From an uncultured Treponema sp. (GTDB lineage Bacteria; Spirochaetota; Spirochaetia; Treponematales; Treponemataceae): a DNA stretch of 64,000 nt. The translations under genes and the position numbers were made by a program. Positions within the stretch are counted from its first letter, which is position 1; each line of letters begins with the position of its first letter. The notes under the pieces are model-generated. The model saw nothing but the letters and a program-made list of their open reading frames with translations. It ran no database searches and had not been told where the DNA came from. Below are positions 55,887-64,000 of the stretch, piece by piece. Location of the stretch: contig CAMKEG010000006.1 in assembly GCA_946411505.1 (NCBI GenBank), forward strand, positions 1 to 64,000. The letters run 5' to 3'.

Positions 55887-58498
55887 TGGCCGAACTCACT
55901 CCTTTAATGGAGCAATACAACAAGCTTAAAAGCGAGCATCAGGATGAAATTCTTTTGTTTCGCCTCGGAGATTTTTATGAAATGTTCGACGGCGACGCAA
56001 AGGAAGTTTCCCGCCTTATAAACCTTACCTTGACCCATCGTGGCGACACTCCCATGTGCGGCATACCATACCACGCCGCCAAAGTTTACATAGCCCGCCT
56101 TTTGCGCCTTGGAAAAAAGCTTGCCATAGCCGAGCAAATCGGAGAGATTAGCCCTGGCGGCGGCCTTACCGAAAGAAAGGTCGTGGAAGTCATCACGCCG
56201 GGAACTGTTGTTGACGACGATTATTTGGACAGGGGAGCCAACAACTTTTTGGCCGCCATGTCCGTCGCAAAAGGAAAGGCGGGCTTTTCTTTCATCGACA
56301 TCAGCACTTCGGAATTCATGGCCACCTCCTGGCCCGCGTCAAAAATGGCGGACTGTTTTTTAAAAGAACTTGGCCGCGCCAATCCAAAGGAACTTTTGCT
56401 TCCGCAATCGCTCCGCGACAACCAAACGATTAAGGACGCCGTAGCCGCCTATCCTTCGCTTTTGGTCTCCTATTACCCTGACTGGCATTTTTCCTCGTCC
56501 GCTTCCTACGAGCGCCTTGTCCGCCTTTTTAAGACAAAAAACTTGGCTCCATTTTCCCTTGACGAAAACAGCCCGGAGGTCGGGCCGGCCGGTTTTTTGC
56601 TTGACTACTTGGACAAGACCGCATGCGTCGAGCTTAACCATATTTCCGGAATAAAAGTTTACCAAGACACGGATTATGTTTTGATAGACGACTCTTCCGC
56701 CCGCAATTTGGAAATCCTAAGAAACTTGCGCGACGGCTCCTCAAAATTCACTTTGCTTGAATGCGTCAACTACACGCTCACCGCAATGGGAAACAGGACC
56801 ATACGCCAGTGGCTTTCTTTTCCTTTGGTGGACGTTAAAAAAATCGAAGCCAGGCAAAACAGCGCGCGCCTTTTCTTTGAAAACGAAAGCCTCATGCAAG
56901 GCGTCCGCTCGATTTTGGCGCGGGTTTTTGACATAGAGCGCTTGGCCGGCCGCGTCGCGATGAAAAAAGCGCACGCCAAGGATTTGGTTTCTTTGGCCCA
57001 AAGCCTTTCCGCTTGGCTTGAAATTCAAGGCGCGCTTTCTTCCTACGATTTTGGCGGCTTTGACGAGAGCGGCGCCCGCTTTGTGATTGACTTGGTGGGC
57101 CGCGCGATTTGCGACGACCCTTCCACCGTCTTTACGGAAGGCCGCTTGATTAAGGACGGCTATTCCGCGGAACTGGACCATTTTCGCCAAGTCCGCGACA
57201 ACTTCAGCGACATTCTTGACGAGTACCTTGCCGAGGAAATAAAGAACACCGGAATCCAAAACCTAAAGATTAAGAACAACAACGCAAGCGGCTACTTTTT
57301 TGAAGTAACCCGAGGCCAGGTGGACAAGGTTCCCGCGCATTTTATGATGCGCCGCTCTTTGACCAACGCCGACCGCTTTACCACAGAAAAATTGCAGTCC
57401 TTGGAGCGCGACCTTAATTCCGCCGCTGTGAACATCGTCGAAACCGAGCGTGACTTGTTCTTGCAAGTCCGCTCCCAGCTGGAGGAATACGTTCCTTATT
57501 TGCTTAACGTCGCCCGCGCGATAGCCTACACGGACGTGGCCTCTTCTTTTGCCTACGCGGCGCGCGTCCACCGTTGGGTGATGCCGGTCGTCGACGACAG
57601 CCTTGACTTTTTTGTAAAGGACGGAAGGCATCCTGTAGTGGAGAGCCATTTGCCGTCCGGGGAATTTGTTCCGAACGACTTGAACATTTCCGCTTGTTCC
57701 GAGCCGGCCTTCCTTTTGATTACCGGCCCCAACATGGCCGGAAAGTCGACCTACCTGCGCCAAAACGCCTTGATTGCCCTGCTCGCGCAGACCGGAAGCT
57801 TTGTTCCCGCGGCCTCCGCAAAGATTGGGCTTGTTGACAAAATTTTTTGCCGCGTCGGCGCCAGCGACAACCTCGCGCGCGGCGAGTCCACTTTTTTGGT
57901 GGAGATGACGGAAACTTCCCGCATTTTGCGCGGCGCCACCGAAAGAAGCCTGGTGATTATGGACGAAGTGGGGCGGGGCACCTCTACCGAAGACGGCCTT
58001 TCAATCGCTTGGGCGGTGAGCGAATATCTTTTGAACAACCTAAAATGCCGCTCGCTTTTTGCCACCCACTACCATGAGCTTTCCCGCCTTGAGCACAAAG
58101 CCTTAAGGCCGATGTGCATGGACGTGCGCGAGACGGAAGGCAACGTTGTTTTCTTAAGAAAGATAAAGGAAGGCGCGAGCGAAAACTCTTACGGAATACA
58201 TGTCGCGCGCCTGGCGGGAATTCCTCAAGGCGTAATAGACAGGGCCAGCCAAATACTCTCCCATTTGCAGTCGCTCGCGGCGGAAAGCCCCCTCTTGTCG
58301 GAAAACGTTCCCGTTCCCCAGCCCGAGCCTGAAAAAAGCGAAGCTCCAGACCGGCGCCTTTCGCAAAACGCGCCCGGCCTTTTTAGCGACGAAGAAATTG
58401 TCCTTGACGAAATTCTTAGCGCGGACATCGACAACCTTACGCCCATGTCCGCCCTCCAATTGATAAGCCGCTGGAAAAAATCATTGAGCGGACGGTGA
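55886..58498 (+). CDS. mutS: DNA mismatch repair protein MutS
   Basis: MutS recognises base mismatches and starts repair. The product has 870 residues, within the family range. The N-terminal mismatch-binding motif FRLGDFYEMFDGDAKE (the F-x-E element) lies near residues 22-36. Walker A GPNMAGKSTYL is at about 613-623, followed by the family signature VIMDEVGRGTSTEDGLSIAW and THYHELSRLE. No ribosome binding site is separate from the end of skp, so translation is coupled. Its 3' end overlaps tsaB on the opposite strand by 18 bases. No mutL lies in the window. Confidence 0.97.
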   Translation: MAELTPLMEQYNKLKSEHQDEILLFRLGDFYEMFDGDAKEVSRLINLTLTHRGDTPMCGIPYHAAKVYIARLLRLGKKLAIAEQIGEISPGGGLTERKVVEVITPGTVVDDDYLDRGANNFLAAMSVAKGKAGFSFIDISTSEFMATSWPASKMADCFLKELGRANPKELLLPQSLRDNQTIKDAVAAYPSLLVSYYPDWHFSSSASYERLVRLFKTKNLAPFSLDENSPEVGPAGFLLDYLDKTACVELNHISGIKVYQDTDYVLIDDSSARNLEILRNLRDGSSKFTLLECVNYTLTAMGNRTIRQWLSFPLVDVKKIEARQNSARLFFENESLMQGVRSILARVFDIERLAGRVAMKKAHAKDLVSLAQSLSAWLEIQGALSSYDFGGFDESGARFVIDLVGRAICDDPSTVFTEGRLIKDGYSAELDHFRQVRDNFSDILDEYLAEEIKNTGIQNLKIKNNNASGYFFEVTRGQVDKVPAHFMMRRSLTNADRFTTEKLQSLERDLNSAAVNIVETERDLFLQVRSQLEEYVPYLLNVARAIAYTDVASSFAYAARVHRWVMPVVDDSLDFFVKDGRHPVVESHLPSGEFVPNDLNISACSEPAFLLITGPNMAGKSTYLRQNALIALLAQTGSFVPAASAKIGLVDKIFCRVGASDNLARGESTFLVEMTETSRILRGATERSLVIMDEVGRGTSTEDGLSIAWAVSEYLLNNLKCRSLFATHYHELSRLEHKALRPMCMDVRETEGNVVFLRKIKEGASENSYGIHVARLAGIPQGVIDRASQILSHLQSLAAESPLLSENVPVPQPEPEKSEAPDRRLSQNAPGLFSDEEIVLDEILSADIDNLTPMSALQLISRWKKSLSGR

Positions 58499-59236
58499 GT
58501 CAGCGACGTTCCGCTCGGCCTCGCTGGCCCTAAAGTATTGGGGGCCGTCGTAGTCGGCGAGCGGCGGCAGGCCGGCCGCGATTTTTTCTTCCGCCAAAAC
58601 AAAAAGGCTTTCAAGGCAAAGGGCGCGGCTTCTTGGCGCGATTATTGTTTTGCCTTTAAAAAGACCGTTTTCCTTGCAGGTGTCCAAGAAGGTTTTTGCC
58701 TCAAGGCCGCAAACTAAAATTCTGTCTGCCGCCGCGAGGTTTTGGCCTTTGTCGCAATTTTCGCTTTTGGCTTGAAGCAGCTTTTCTTCAAGAACGCGCA
58801 AGTCCCAGTCGTCGCACGGAAGAATTTCCTTTGAGCCAAAAAAAGCCTTGGCGTAAAATTTTTCCTTATGCGCGTCTATTACTGGAAGGACGATTCCGTC
58901 AAAGTCCAAAAATGGCTCGGCCAAAGCGTCCAAGGAATTTATTCCGTAAAGGGGTATGCGCGAACTAGTCGTTTTTCTTCCGCCAAAAAGCTCTATGGCC
59001 TTGAGCGCGGCAAAGCCCAAGCGCAAGCCGGTGAAGGAGCCGGGACCCTCGCATAAAACCGTGTAGTCCAAGTCGGACGGCTCCAGGCCCGCTTGCTTCA
59101 AGACATGGTCGATGGCCGGCAAAAGCTTTTCGCTTTGCCGCATTCCGATGTCAAGGACAAGGCTCGCCAAATTGTCGTCGTTTTTAGCCGCGACGCTTAT
59201 GCAGGAAATCGCGGTGTCCAAAGCCAAGGCTTTCAT
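58481..59236 (-). CDS. tsaB: tRNA threonylcarbamoyladenosine biosynthesis protein TsaB
   Basis: TsaB is the non-catalytic partner of TsaD in making t6A37 in tRNAs that read ANN codons. The product has 251 residues. The ASKHA-type start MKALALDTAISCISVA, the IDHVLKQAGLEPSDLD segment and the highly conserved EGPGSFTGLRLGFAALKAI are all present. It overlaps tsaE by four bases, so the two t6A genes are coupled. tsaC and tsaD are not in the window. Confidence 0.96.
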   Translation of the reverse strand: MKALALDTAISCISVAAKNDDNLASLVLDIGMRQSEKLLPAIDHVLKQAGLEPSDLDYTVLCEGPGSFTGLRLGFAALKAIELFGGRKTTSSRIPLYGINSLDALAEPFLDFDGIVLPVIDAHKEKFYAKAFFGSKEILPCDDWDLRVLEEKLLQAKSENCDKGQNLAAADRILVCGLEAKTFLDTCKENGLFKGKTIIAPRSRALCLESLFVLAEEKIAAGLPPLADYDGPQYFRASEAERNVADSPSAQ

Positions 59237-59670
59237 TTTATTTCTCCGTAAGGCCAGTTTTCAATGAAAATGTCGCGCGCGTTGGCGTCGTCTTCCCGGA
59301 CCTCAAGCCTTATCACAATAGTTTTCTTGGGAAGCTCGTCCATGATTTTTTCGCTCCATTCAATCATACAGACGCCCTTTCCGTAAATCATGTCCTCCGC
59401 GCCCAAGTTGGCAAAGTCGTCGGAACCTTGCAGGCGGTAAACGTCAAAATGGTAAAGGGGCATTTTTCCTTCGTATTCGGAAATCAAGCAAAAAGTGGGG
59501 CTTGTGATTGTGTCCTTGACGCCAAGGGCAAGGGCGATTCCTTTTGTAAGCGTGGTCTTTCCGGCCGCCAAGGAGCCTTGAAGCGCCACGACGTCGCCCG
59601 CCTTAAGGAGCGAGCCGATTTTTTTTCCCAGCGCGACGGTTTCGTCGGCGGACGAGGATTGGATTTTCAT
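59233..59670 (-). CDS. tsaE: tRNA threonylcarbamoyladenosine biosynthesis ATPase TsaE
   Basis: TsaE is the small P-loop ATPase of the t6A complex. The product has 145 residues. Walker A is LAAGKTTLTKG near residues 35-45, preceded by the DVVALQGS strand. SPTFCLISEYEGKMPLYHFDVYRL and IEWSEKI are family signatures. It overlaps both neighbours by four bases. Confidence 0.96.
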   Translation of the reverse strand: MKIQSSSADETVALGKKIGSLLKAGDVVALQGSLAAGKTTLTKGIALALGVKDTITSPTFCLISEYEGKMPLYHFDVYRLQGSDDFANLGAEDMIYGKGVCMIEWSEKIMDELPKKTIVIRLEVREDDANARDIFIENWPYGEIK

Positions 59671-59930
59671 ATTGGGAGCGTTCCGGCGTTGTCGTTTTCG
59701 TTTATATATTCCCGCAAGGCTTTGATTATCGGCAAGGCCGGATAATTTGGCTGGGTCAAGAGTTCAACGTCTATTTGCTTGTTTCCGAGAGGGCCTGTCT
59801 CAATGCTAAACTCGATGTTTGAGTCGACAAGCTCTGTCGGAAGCTTTAGTTTTGCGACAGCCCGATAACGCCTGATGTAATAAATGGCGCCCGGTTCCCG
59901 CTCAACATTATTAAGTTCAAGTACTGTCAT
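59667..59930 (-). CDS. Small protein of unknown function upstream of tsaE
   Basis: The product has 87 residues from the ATG at 59930, which has GGAG five bases before it. The sequence is mixed alpha/beta with no signal or membrane segment (MTVLELNNVEREPGAIYYIR to YINENDNAGTLPI). It overlaps tsaE by four bases. I do not recognise it. A strong promoter lies directly upstream, so it leads the tsaE-tsaB transcript. Confidence 0.78.
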   Translation of the reverse strand: MTVLELNNVEREPGAIYYIRRYRAVAKLKLPTELVDSNIEFSIETGPLGNKQIDVELLTQPNYPALPIIKALREYINENDNAGTLPI

Positions 59931-59950
59931 ATTCTCCGAATATCCCAACA

Positions 59951-59979
59951 ATTATAGCGCATGTTTAACTAAAATGCAA
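59951..59979 (-). promoter_or_regulatory. Promoter of the small gene-tsaE-tsaB operon
   Basis: On the minus strand TTGCAT (59979-59974) is followed after 17 nt by TATAAT (59956-59951). The predicted transcription start is about 14 nt before the ATG at 59930. Confidence 0.75.
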
Positions 59980-59983
59980 GCGT

Positions 59984-61060
59984 TTAGTAATTGTACACAA
60001 ACGCAAGGATGTCGTTCCTGCTGTTTTGCGGAATCTCTATGAATGAAATGTGAAGCGAGAAAACTTCCGTTTCGCTGTTCTTTTGAGCGCTGACAATCAA
60101 GCCGATGGCCTCAAATTCCGGCCTTTCGGGAAGGGCTATTTTAATCCACAGCTTTTGGTCGCGCTTTATCGGCAGCTTGGTCTGGACCATGCAGCCGCCG
60201 GCGCTTACGTCGGCCAAATTTCCTTCGTATTTGTTTTCCTTGGGGGCGTATGAAATTTCCCCGCGCTTGCCTTCGATTTCCTCGACCGCGCTGAACGAGC
60301 ACTTGACGCCAACGTTGGCGCGCTTCCACTGGCGGCGGTTTTGCATGCTGACGGCGTTGGAATGGCGGATAACCATTTCCTCAATTCCGTTGGGTCCGTG
60401 CTGGAACCTTATGACCCTTGTGGAAAGGACGTACTGGACGTTGGACTTTGACATGAACGTCATTACGATTTTGTCCAGCGGCTTTGGGCAGAAGTCCGTT
60501 CCCGACAAGTTGTCGGGCATTTCAAGGGTGATGCTGTCCTGCTCGTTCTTCAAAATCTTGAACGAATAAAAGCGCCCGCCGCTTGCGGGAAGCGTGAGCT
60601 TTGAGTTTTCCGGAATGTTGTGGCTTGACGGAATGTTTTTCATCAAGTTGGAAATTTTTTCCAAATGCGTCCTCAGGCGGAAAAGCTCGAAAATTTCATC
60701 CTCGGCGTTCTTTTGCCTAAGCCTTGAAAACTCGTCGTGAAAGAGGCTGTCCAAGTATTCCGCTTCGTTCCAAGTGTAGTAAATGTTTCTTGCCTTTGCC
60801 CTAAGGCAAATGTTGTAAAGGCGCAGCGCCTCGCCGCGCGAAAGGTTTATTTTTTTTGCCAGCGCCTGGACGTTGGCCAATGTGGTCGGACGGTTTTTCT
60901 GCGCCTCGATGTATTCGGGCGTCTGCTTTCTCTTTTGAAGGATTCTCCACAAAAGCCAAAGCAAAAAGACAACTCCAAGGCCAATCAAGGCCGCGGCCAT
61001 CACTGTGTAGGGTAGGGCTGTCTGTCTTGCCGCCAAAGGCGAGCCTGTCGCTGTGTCCAT
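59984..61060 (-). CDS. Membrane-anchored PilZ-domain protein
   Basis: PilZ domains bind cyclic di-GMP and often adjust motility. The product has 358 residues: one membrane helix (about 17-42), a helical cytoplasmic part, and a C-terminal domain from about 235. RRQWKRANVGVKC supplies the RxxxR element and LADVSAGGCMV supplies the D/NxSxxG element, so ligand binding looks possible. A further YcgR-N-like beta region precedes it at about 150-230. GGAGG lies before the ATG. It is downstream of fliD, consistent with a flagellar role. Confidence 0.9.
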   Translation of the reverse strand: MDTATGSPLAARQTALPYTVMAAALIGLGVVFLLWLLWRILQKRKQTPEYIEAQKNRPTTLANVQALAKKINLSRGEALRLYNICLRAKARNIYYTWNEAEYLDSLFHDEFSRLRQKNAEDEIFELFRLRTHLEKISNLMKNIPSSHNIPENSKLTLPASGGRFYSFKILKNEQDSITLEMPDNLSGTDFCPKPLDKIVMTFMSKSNVQYVLSTRVIRFQHGPNGIEEMVIRHSNAVSMQNRRQWKRANVGVKCSFSAVEEIEGKRGEISYAPKENKYEGNLADVSAGGCMVQTKLPIKRDQKLWIKIALPERPEFEAIGLIVSAQKNSETEVFSLHISFIEIPQNSRNDILAFVYNY

Positions 61061-61069
61061 GTCGCCTCC

Positions 61070-61660
61070 TTAGATGTTTTTCACGGCGTCGGCAAGGGCC
61101 GTGAGCCTGGGGCTGATTTCGTATTCGGCCAAGTCGCCCAAGGCGACAGTGTCGCCGCTTGAAAGGGCTCCGTTAAGGTCGTTGAAAACCGGCATGAAGT
61201 CCTCAAAAAAAGCGCTCAGGCTTTTTCCGTCCACTTTGATGGCGGAGAATTTTTGCGGAAACAAAGTTGAAAGCGCGATTATGTGGCAAAAGTTGTCCAC
61301 CGTGTCGGCCAGGCGGGTTATAGAAGCCTTGGCCTTTGAGTCTCCGCCGTTTTGCAGCTGGACGGGAATCTGGCCCAAAAGTTCCACGGTGTCCTTTATG
61401 TTTTCCGCCGCGCTCTTAAAGGCGTCGCAAACCGCGTCCTCGGAAACGACGGAAAGGTCAATCCTTTTGGCGCTGTCAACCGGCGCCTCGGCGGCCTTGT
61501 CAAAGTCCTCCGCGTTGATTTGCTTTCCGTCAATTTGTATTCCAATCGTAGCGCAGGAATTTTGCGCGGCGGTCTTTTCAAACGAGCGCAGGACGTCGCC
61601 CACAGTCTTTTCGTCCTCAAGAGTTATGTCGAGCTTTTGGCCGTTTATGTAAAGTTCCAT
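61070..61660 (-). CDS. Unknown protein between fliD and the PilZ gene
   Basis: The product has 196 residues without signal or membrane segments. The N-terminal 75 residues (MELYINGQKLDITLEDEKTV) look like a compact beta-rich domain. The rest is helical with an acidic character. It starts 15 nt after fliD and ends nine nt before the PilZ gene, so all three are co-expressed. A flagellar-associated role such as a FliD helper is an inference from context only; it is not FliS-like by sequence as far as I can see. Confidence 0.78.
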   Translation of the reverse strand: MELYINGQKLDITLEDEKTVGDVLRSFEKTAAQNSCATIGIQIDGKQINAEDFDKAAEAPVDSAKRIDLSVVSEDAVCDAFKSAAENIKDTVELLGQIPVQLQNGGDSKAKASITRLADTVDNFCHIIALSTLFPQKFSAIKVDGKSLSAFFEDFMPVFNDLNGALSSGDTVALGDLAEYEISPRLTALADAVKNI

Positions 61661-61675
61661 TCATTCATCCTTTTG

Positions 61676-63763
61676 TCAGTTGTTTTTCTGGCTTTGCTTC
61701 GTGAAGTTTGAAATTCCTTCCTGCTGCTTTTCCAGAGAGTTGAGAGTTCCTTCCATCTGTCCATATTTTGAACGGAGCTCCGCTTCTTTATCGTCAAGTT
61801 GGCTCTCAAGTTTAGTTATTTTTTTCTGCGACGAGTCTATCTGCCTGTTCAGGACGCTGTCCTTGTTGGCCAATATTCCGCCGGTCTGAACGTAGCTTGT
61901 AAGCTGCTTGTCTATCAGGTATCCGATGCCGGAATCGACTATCAAGTCTCCGTCGGAGTCGTAGCCGAAAATTTTCTTTATGTCCTCAAGGTTGTTCTTT
62001 AAATGCTCGTCCAGCTTTTTTTCGTCAATTTCCAAGTAGCCGCGCATCTTTCCGGGATTGTAGCCCGAATAGTTTGTGGCGTTTGTCGAGATTCCGATTT
62101 GATTGAGCATCGTCACTTCCGCGCTGTCGGAAAATTTGTATTGGGCGGAAATGATTCTTTGCATCGAGCCTTTTGCGCTGGACAAGCTGAAGTCGTTGAA
62201 AAAAAGCCCCAGCTTTTTTTGGTAGCCGTCTTTTTCGTCCCGGGTTAGATAGTCAAGCTCTTCGATTATTTCGGGCTTGTTTTGGCTGAGTATGTTTATT
62301 TCCGCCACGGTCTGGTTGTATTTTCCCACAAATTGAATCAAGGCGTCCTTGGCGCTTTCCGTGTCGGGCTTGATTGATATTGTGGCGGTCCTTTCCGTTT
62401 TGTCGGACAAGTGCAGCGTGACGCCCGGAACCACGTCGTCGATGTCGTTTTCCGGCCGAGTTATTGTGATGCCTTCGTATTTGATGACGGCGTCGCCAGC
62501 CTCGCTTATCGGGTGGACGGCTTCGTAGCCGGAATCCTTTTTTGAGTCAAAGGCCGTAAGGGCTTTGACGTCAAGCTCCACGCCCGTGTTCCTGTTCCTT
62601 ATGACAAGCGCGGAAAGGCCCGGAATTTTTTTTGCGTCCACGCTTACTTTGACTTCCGGCCCCGCGCCTGTGCCGGCGTCAAAATTCCAGGCTTCCTTGG
62701 GAATCTCAATTTCGCTTTCTTCGCCGGAGGAGGAGAGGGCGTAGAGGACGGAATTGTCCCTAACTTCCTCAAGAGGCTCTTTTGGCGCGGCGAAATTTGT
62801 GATGCCCGTTTCGCTGGGCTTGTTTTCGATTGTTATTCCGCCAAAGGTCACGCTTCCGGCTCCCGGAATCTCCGGCCGGCCCGCGCTTTCGTTCAGCTCC
62901 ATCGTTATGTCGGAAACCTGCCGCGCCTGAATCGCAAGCTCAACCCGCAGGTTTGCGTTTCCCTTCATCGCGGCCGGAACCTTTATCACGGCGCCGCCGC
63001 GCGGGGAGAATTTTATTCCGCCGTTGTCCGCCCTGGCCTTGTCGGTTGAAAGGGCGGGAAGCCCTTTTTGCTCGGCGGCCGATTTTTCGTCGCCGTCCGG
63101 GGCGGAAAGCTCCGCGGCCCTTGTCCCGAATGTCTTTATGGAAGAGGCCGTCTTTCTGATTATTTCCTTGTCTATGGCGTAGTCCAAGGCGGCGTCCTCA
63201 AAGGCCAGCCGCTTGTCCTCGCCCGTTTTTAGCGATTCAATCAAGAGCGCCTTTTTGCCCTTGTTCACTCCGATTAGGGAGGCCTTGATTGTGTTGGCTC
63301 CGCGCTTGTTCAAGGACGTGATGAAGTCCTCGATTTTTCCGCCTCGCCATTTATATGATATTGTCTTGTCGCCGGTTTTAAAAGTGTAGGTTCCTTCCGG
63401 AACTTCCTCGCCTTTCTCTATTTCCTTGCTCAAAAGGCGGTCGCAAGTGGCGGGCGTAATAACGTCAACTTTAAATGTGTCGTAAGCCGCGTCCCGCCCG
63501 GCGTCGGCTGTTATCGCGTATTCGTCGCTAGAAGAGGCTAATTTGTTGTTGAAAGGGTTGTCATACGAGTAGAGGCTTTTAACGCTGTCTCGCAGTGAGG
63601 ACATTTTTTGATTGACGTCGCGCCAAGCGCTTTGCTGCGTTTTGTAGGATTCGAGCGTATCCTGCTCCCTTGTAAGCGGGATGCGTTCGACTTTCATCAG
63701 ACCTTCTACGAGATCATTGGTTTTATACTTGTCGCTGACACCCGGTATGCCGATTCCTGCCAT
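61676..63763 (-). CDS. fliD: Flagellar filament cap protein FliD (HAP2)
   Basis: FliD caps the filament tip and directs flagellin addition. The product has 695 residues, at the long end of the family. The N-terminal MAGIGIPGVSDKYKTNDLVEGLMKVERIPL and WRDVNQKMSSLRDSVKSLYS segments match the FliD N-terminal coiled coil. The C-terminal domain contains LLNQIGISTNATNYSGYNPG-like sequence and ends in a long coiled coil (KKITKLESQLDDKEAELRSK). The middle has extra beta-rich sequence. It follows flaG on the same strand. Confidence 0.94.
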   Translation of the reverse strand: MAGIGIPGVSDKYKTNDLVEGLMKVERIPLTREQDTLESYKTQQSAWRDVNQKMSSLRDSVKSLYSYDNPFNNKLASSSDEYAITADAGRDAAYDTFKVDVITPATCDRLLSKEIEKGEEVPEGTYTFKTGDKTISYKWRGGKIEDFITSLNKRGANTIKASLIGVNKGKKALLIESLKTGEDKRLAFEDAALDYAIDKEIIRKTASSIKTFGTRAAELSAPDGDEKSAAEQKGLPALSTDKARADNGGIKFSPRGGAVIKVPAAMKGNANLRVELAIQARQVSDITMELNESAGRPEIPGAGSVTFGGITIENKPSETGITNFAAPKEPLEEVRDNSVLYALSSSGEESEIEIPKEAWNFDAGTGAGPEVKVSVDAKKIPGLSALVIRNRNTGVELDVKALTAFDSKKDSGYEAVHPISEAGDAVIKYEGITITRPENDIDDVVPGVTLHLSDKTERTATISIKPDTESAKDALIQFVGKYNQTVAEINILSQNKPEIIEELDYLTRDEKDGYQKKLGLFFNDFSLSSAKGSMQRIISAQYKFSDSAEVTMLNQIGISTNATNYSGYNPGKMRGYLEIDEKKLDEHLKNNLEDIKKIFGYDSDGDLIVDSGIGYLIDKQLTSYVQTGGILANKDSVLNRQIDSSQKKITKLESQLDDKEAELRSKYGQMEGTLNSLEKQQEGISNFTKQSQKNN

Positions 63764-63793
63764 ATAACCCCGATGATGATCCCATGTGAGTTT

Positions 63794-64000
63794 TTAAATC
63801 ATTTGGTCAAACAAAAGACCCATGGTCTTTCGCATGTTGATTTTTATCCTCTGCATGTCCTCGGACGGTATTTCCTTGAGCACTTTGTTGGTGCTGGGGT
63901 CAACCACCCTAATTATAACGCTGTTCAACTCTTTGTTGACAGAGAATTGAAGCCTGCGTCCCATCACTTGATCCGACAGCTGTTGGAGCTGCTGGACGTC
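63794..64000 (-). CDS. flaG: FlaG-family protein (5' part missing)
   Basis: The last 68 codons are present; the start is beyond the window edge. The translated end contains LQFSVNKELNSVIIRVVDP and VLKEIPSEDMQRIKINMRK, a clear match to the FlaG pattern (F..de..g...v.v.D..tgevirqIP.e). FlaG affects filament length in other bacteria. It lies 30 nt upstream of fliD, in the usual flaG-fliD order. Confidence 0.9.
   Translation of the reverse strand, partial: DVQQLQQLSDQVMGRRLQFSVNKELNSVIIRVVDPSTNKVLKEIPSEDMQRIKINMRKTMGLLFDQMI

Overview
The window looks like a chromosomal segment of a Treponema-type spirochaete. This is inference from gene content: a very long GreA, the flgN-flgK-flgL-fliW-csrA and flaG-fliD flagellar clusters, a tamB-bamA-skp outer-membrane set, many signal-peptide or lipobox proteins, and a complete Rnf complex. 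Base composition is near 50% GC with a uniform NNC/NNG-rich codon style. I see no prophage, insertion sequence, CRISPR array, rRNA gene or integrase, so this is mostly core genome.

Layout. 1-3.4 kb (minus): clpX, clpP and tig, a proteostasis block. 3.5-4.2 kb (minus): six tRNA genes (Gly-GCC twice, Leu-UAG, Lys-CUU, Arg-UCG, His-GUG) behind one strong promoter. 4.3-9.0 kb (plus): hook-filament junction operon flgN-flgK-flgL-fliW-csrA. 9.2-15.4 kb (plus): comF, then cheW, a DegT-like aminotransferase, nadK, recN and an unknown gene. 15.6-20.6 kb (minus): rnfC-D-G-E-A-B. 20.8-22.1 kb (plus): FGE-domain lipoprotein. 22.4-25.9 kb (minus): a 56-aa ferredoxin, a small membrane protein, an M23 endopeptidase, a PEGA-like secreted protein and purC. 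26.0-26.7 kb (plus): deoC. 26.7-31.6 kb (minus): TPR protein, giant GreA, small membrane protein and MBL hydrolase. 31.9-32.9 kb (minus): fba. 33.0-35.6 kb (plus): two TPR-type proteins and rlmN. 35.6-38.0 kb (minus): aroB and a NifS-type desulfurase. 38-47 kb (plus): an S41-like lipoprotein, then RND - LolA-like - beta-barrel - RND. 47-48.3 kb (minus): secreted unknown and tmk. 48.4-58.5 kb (plus): tamB, bamA, skp and mutS. 58.5-64 kb (minus): flaG (cut by the edge), fliD, an unknown, a PilZ protein, a small unknown, tsaE and tsaB.

The most notable material is intergenic. Six copies plus one mini-copy of a roughly 95-nt element fill spacers between genes. In most copies the element begins on the TAG stop codon of the preceding gene and folds as two hairpins. 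Stem sequences differ between copies but stay complementary, which is covariation and argues for a selected RNA structure. Three full or partial copies and the mini-copy lie in the flagellar operon that ends in csrA. Two further families of large palindromic elements act as, or contain, complex terminators. Other points of interest are a thymidylate kinase whose P-loop lysine is threonine, paired RND proteins lacking the TM4 aspartate, candidate leaderless promoters at deoC and clpP, and a GreA with about 740 extra N-terminal residues.
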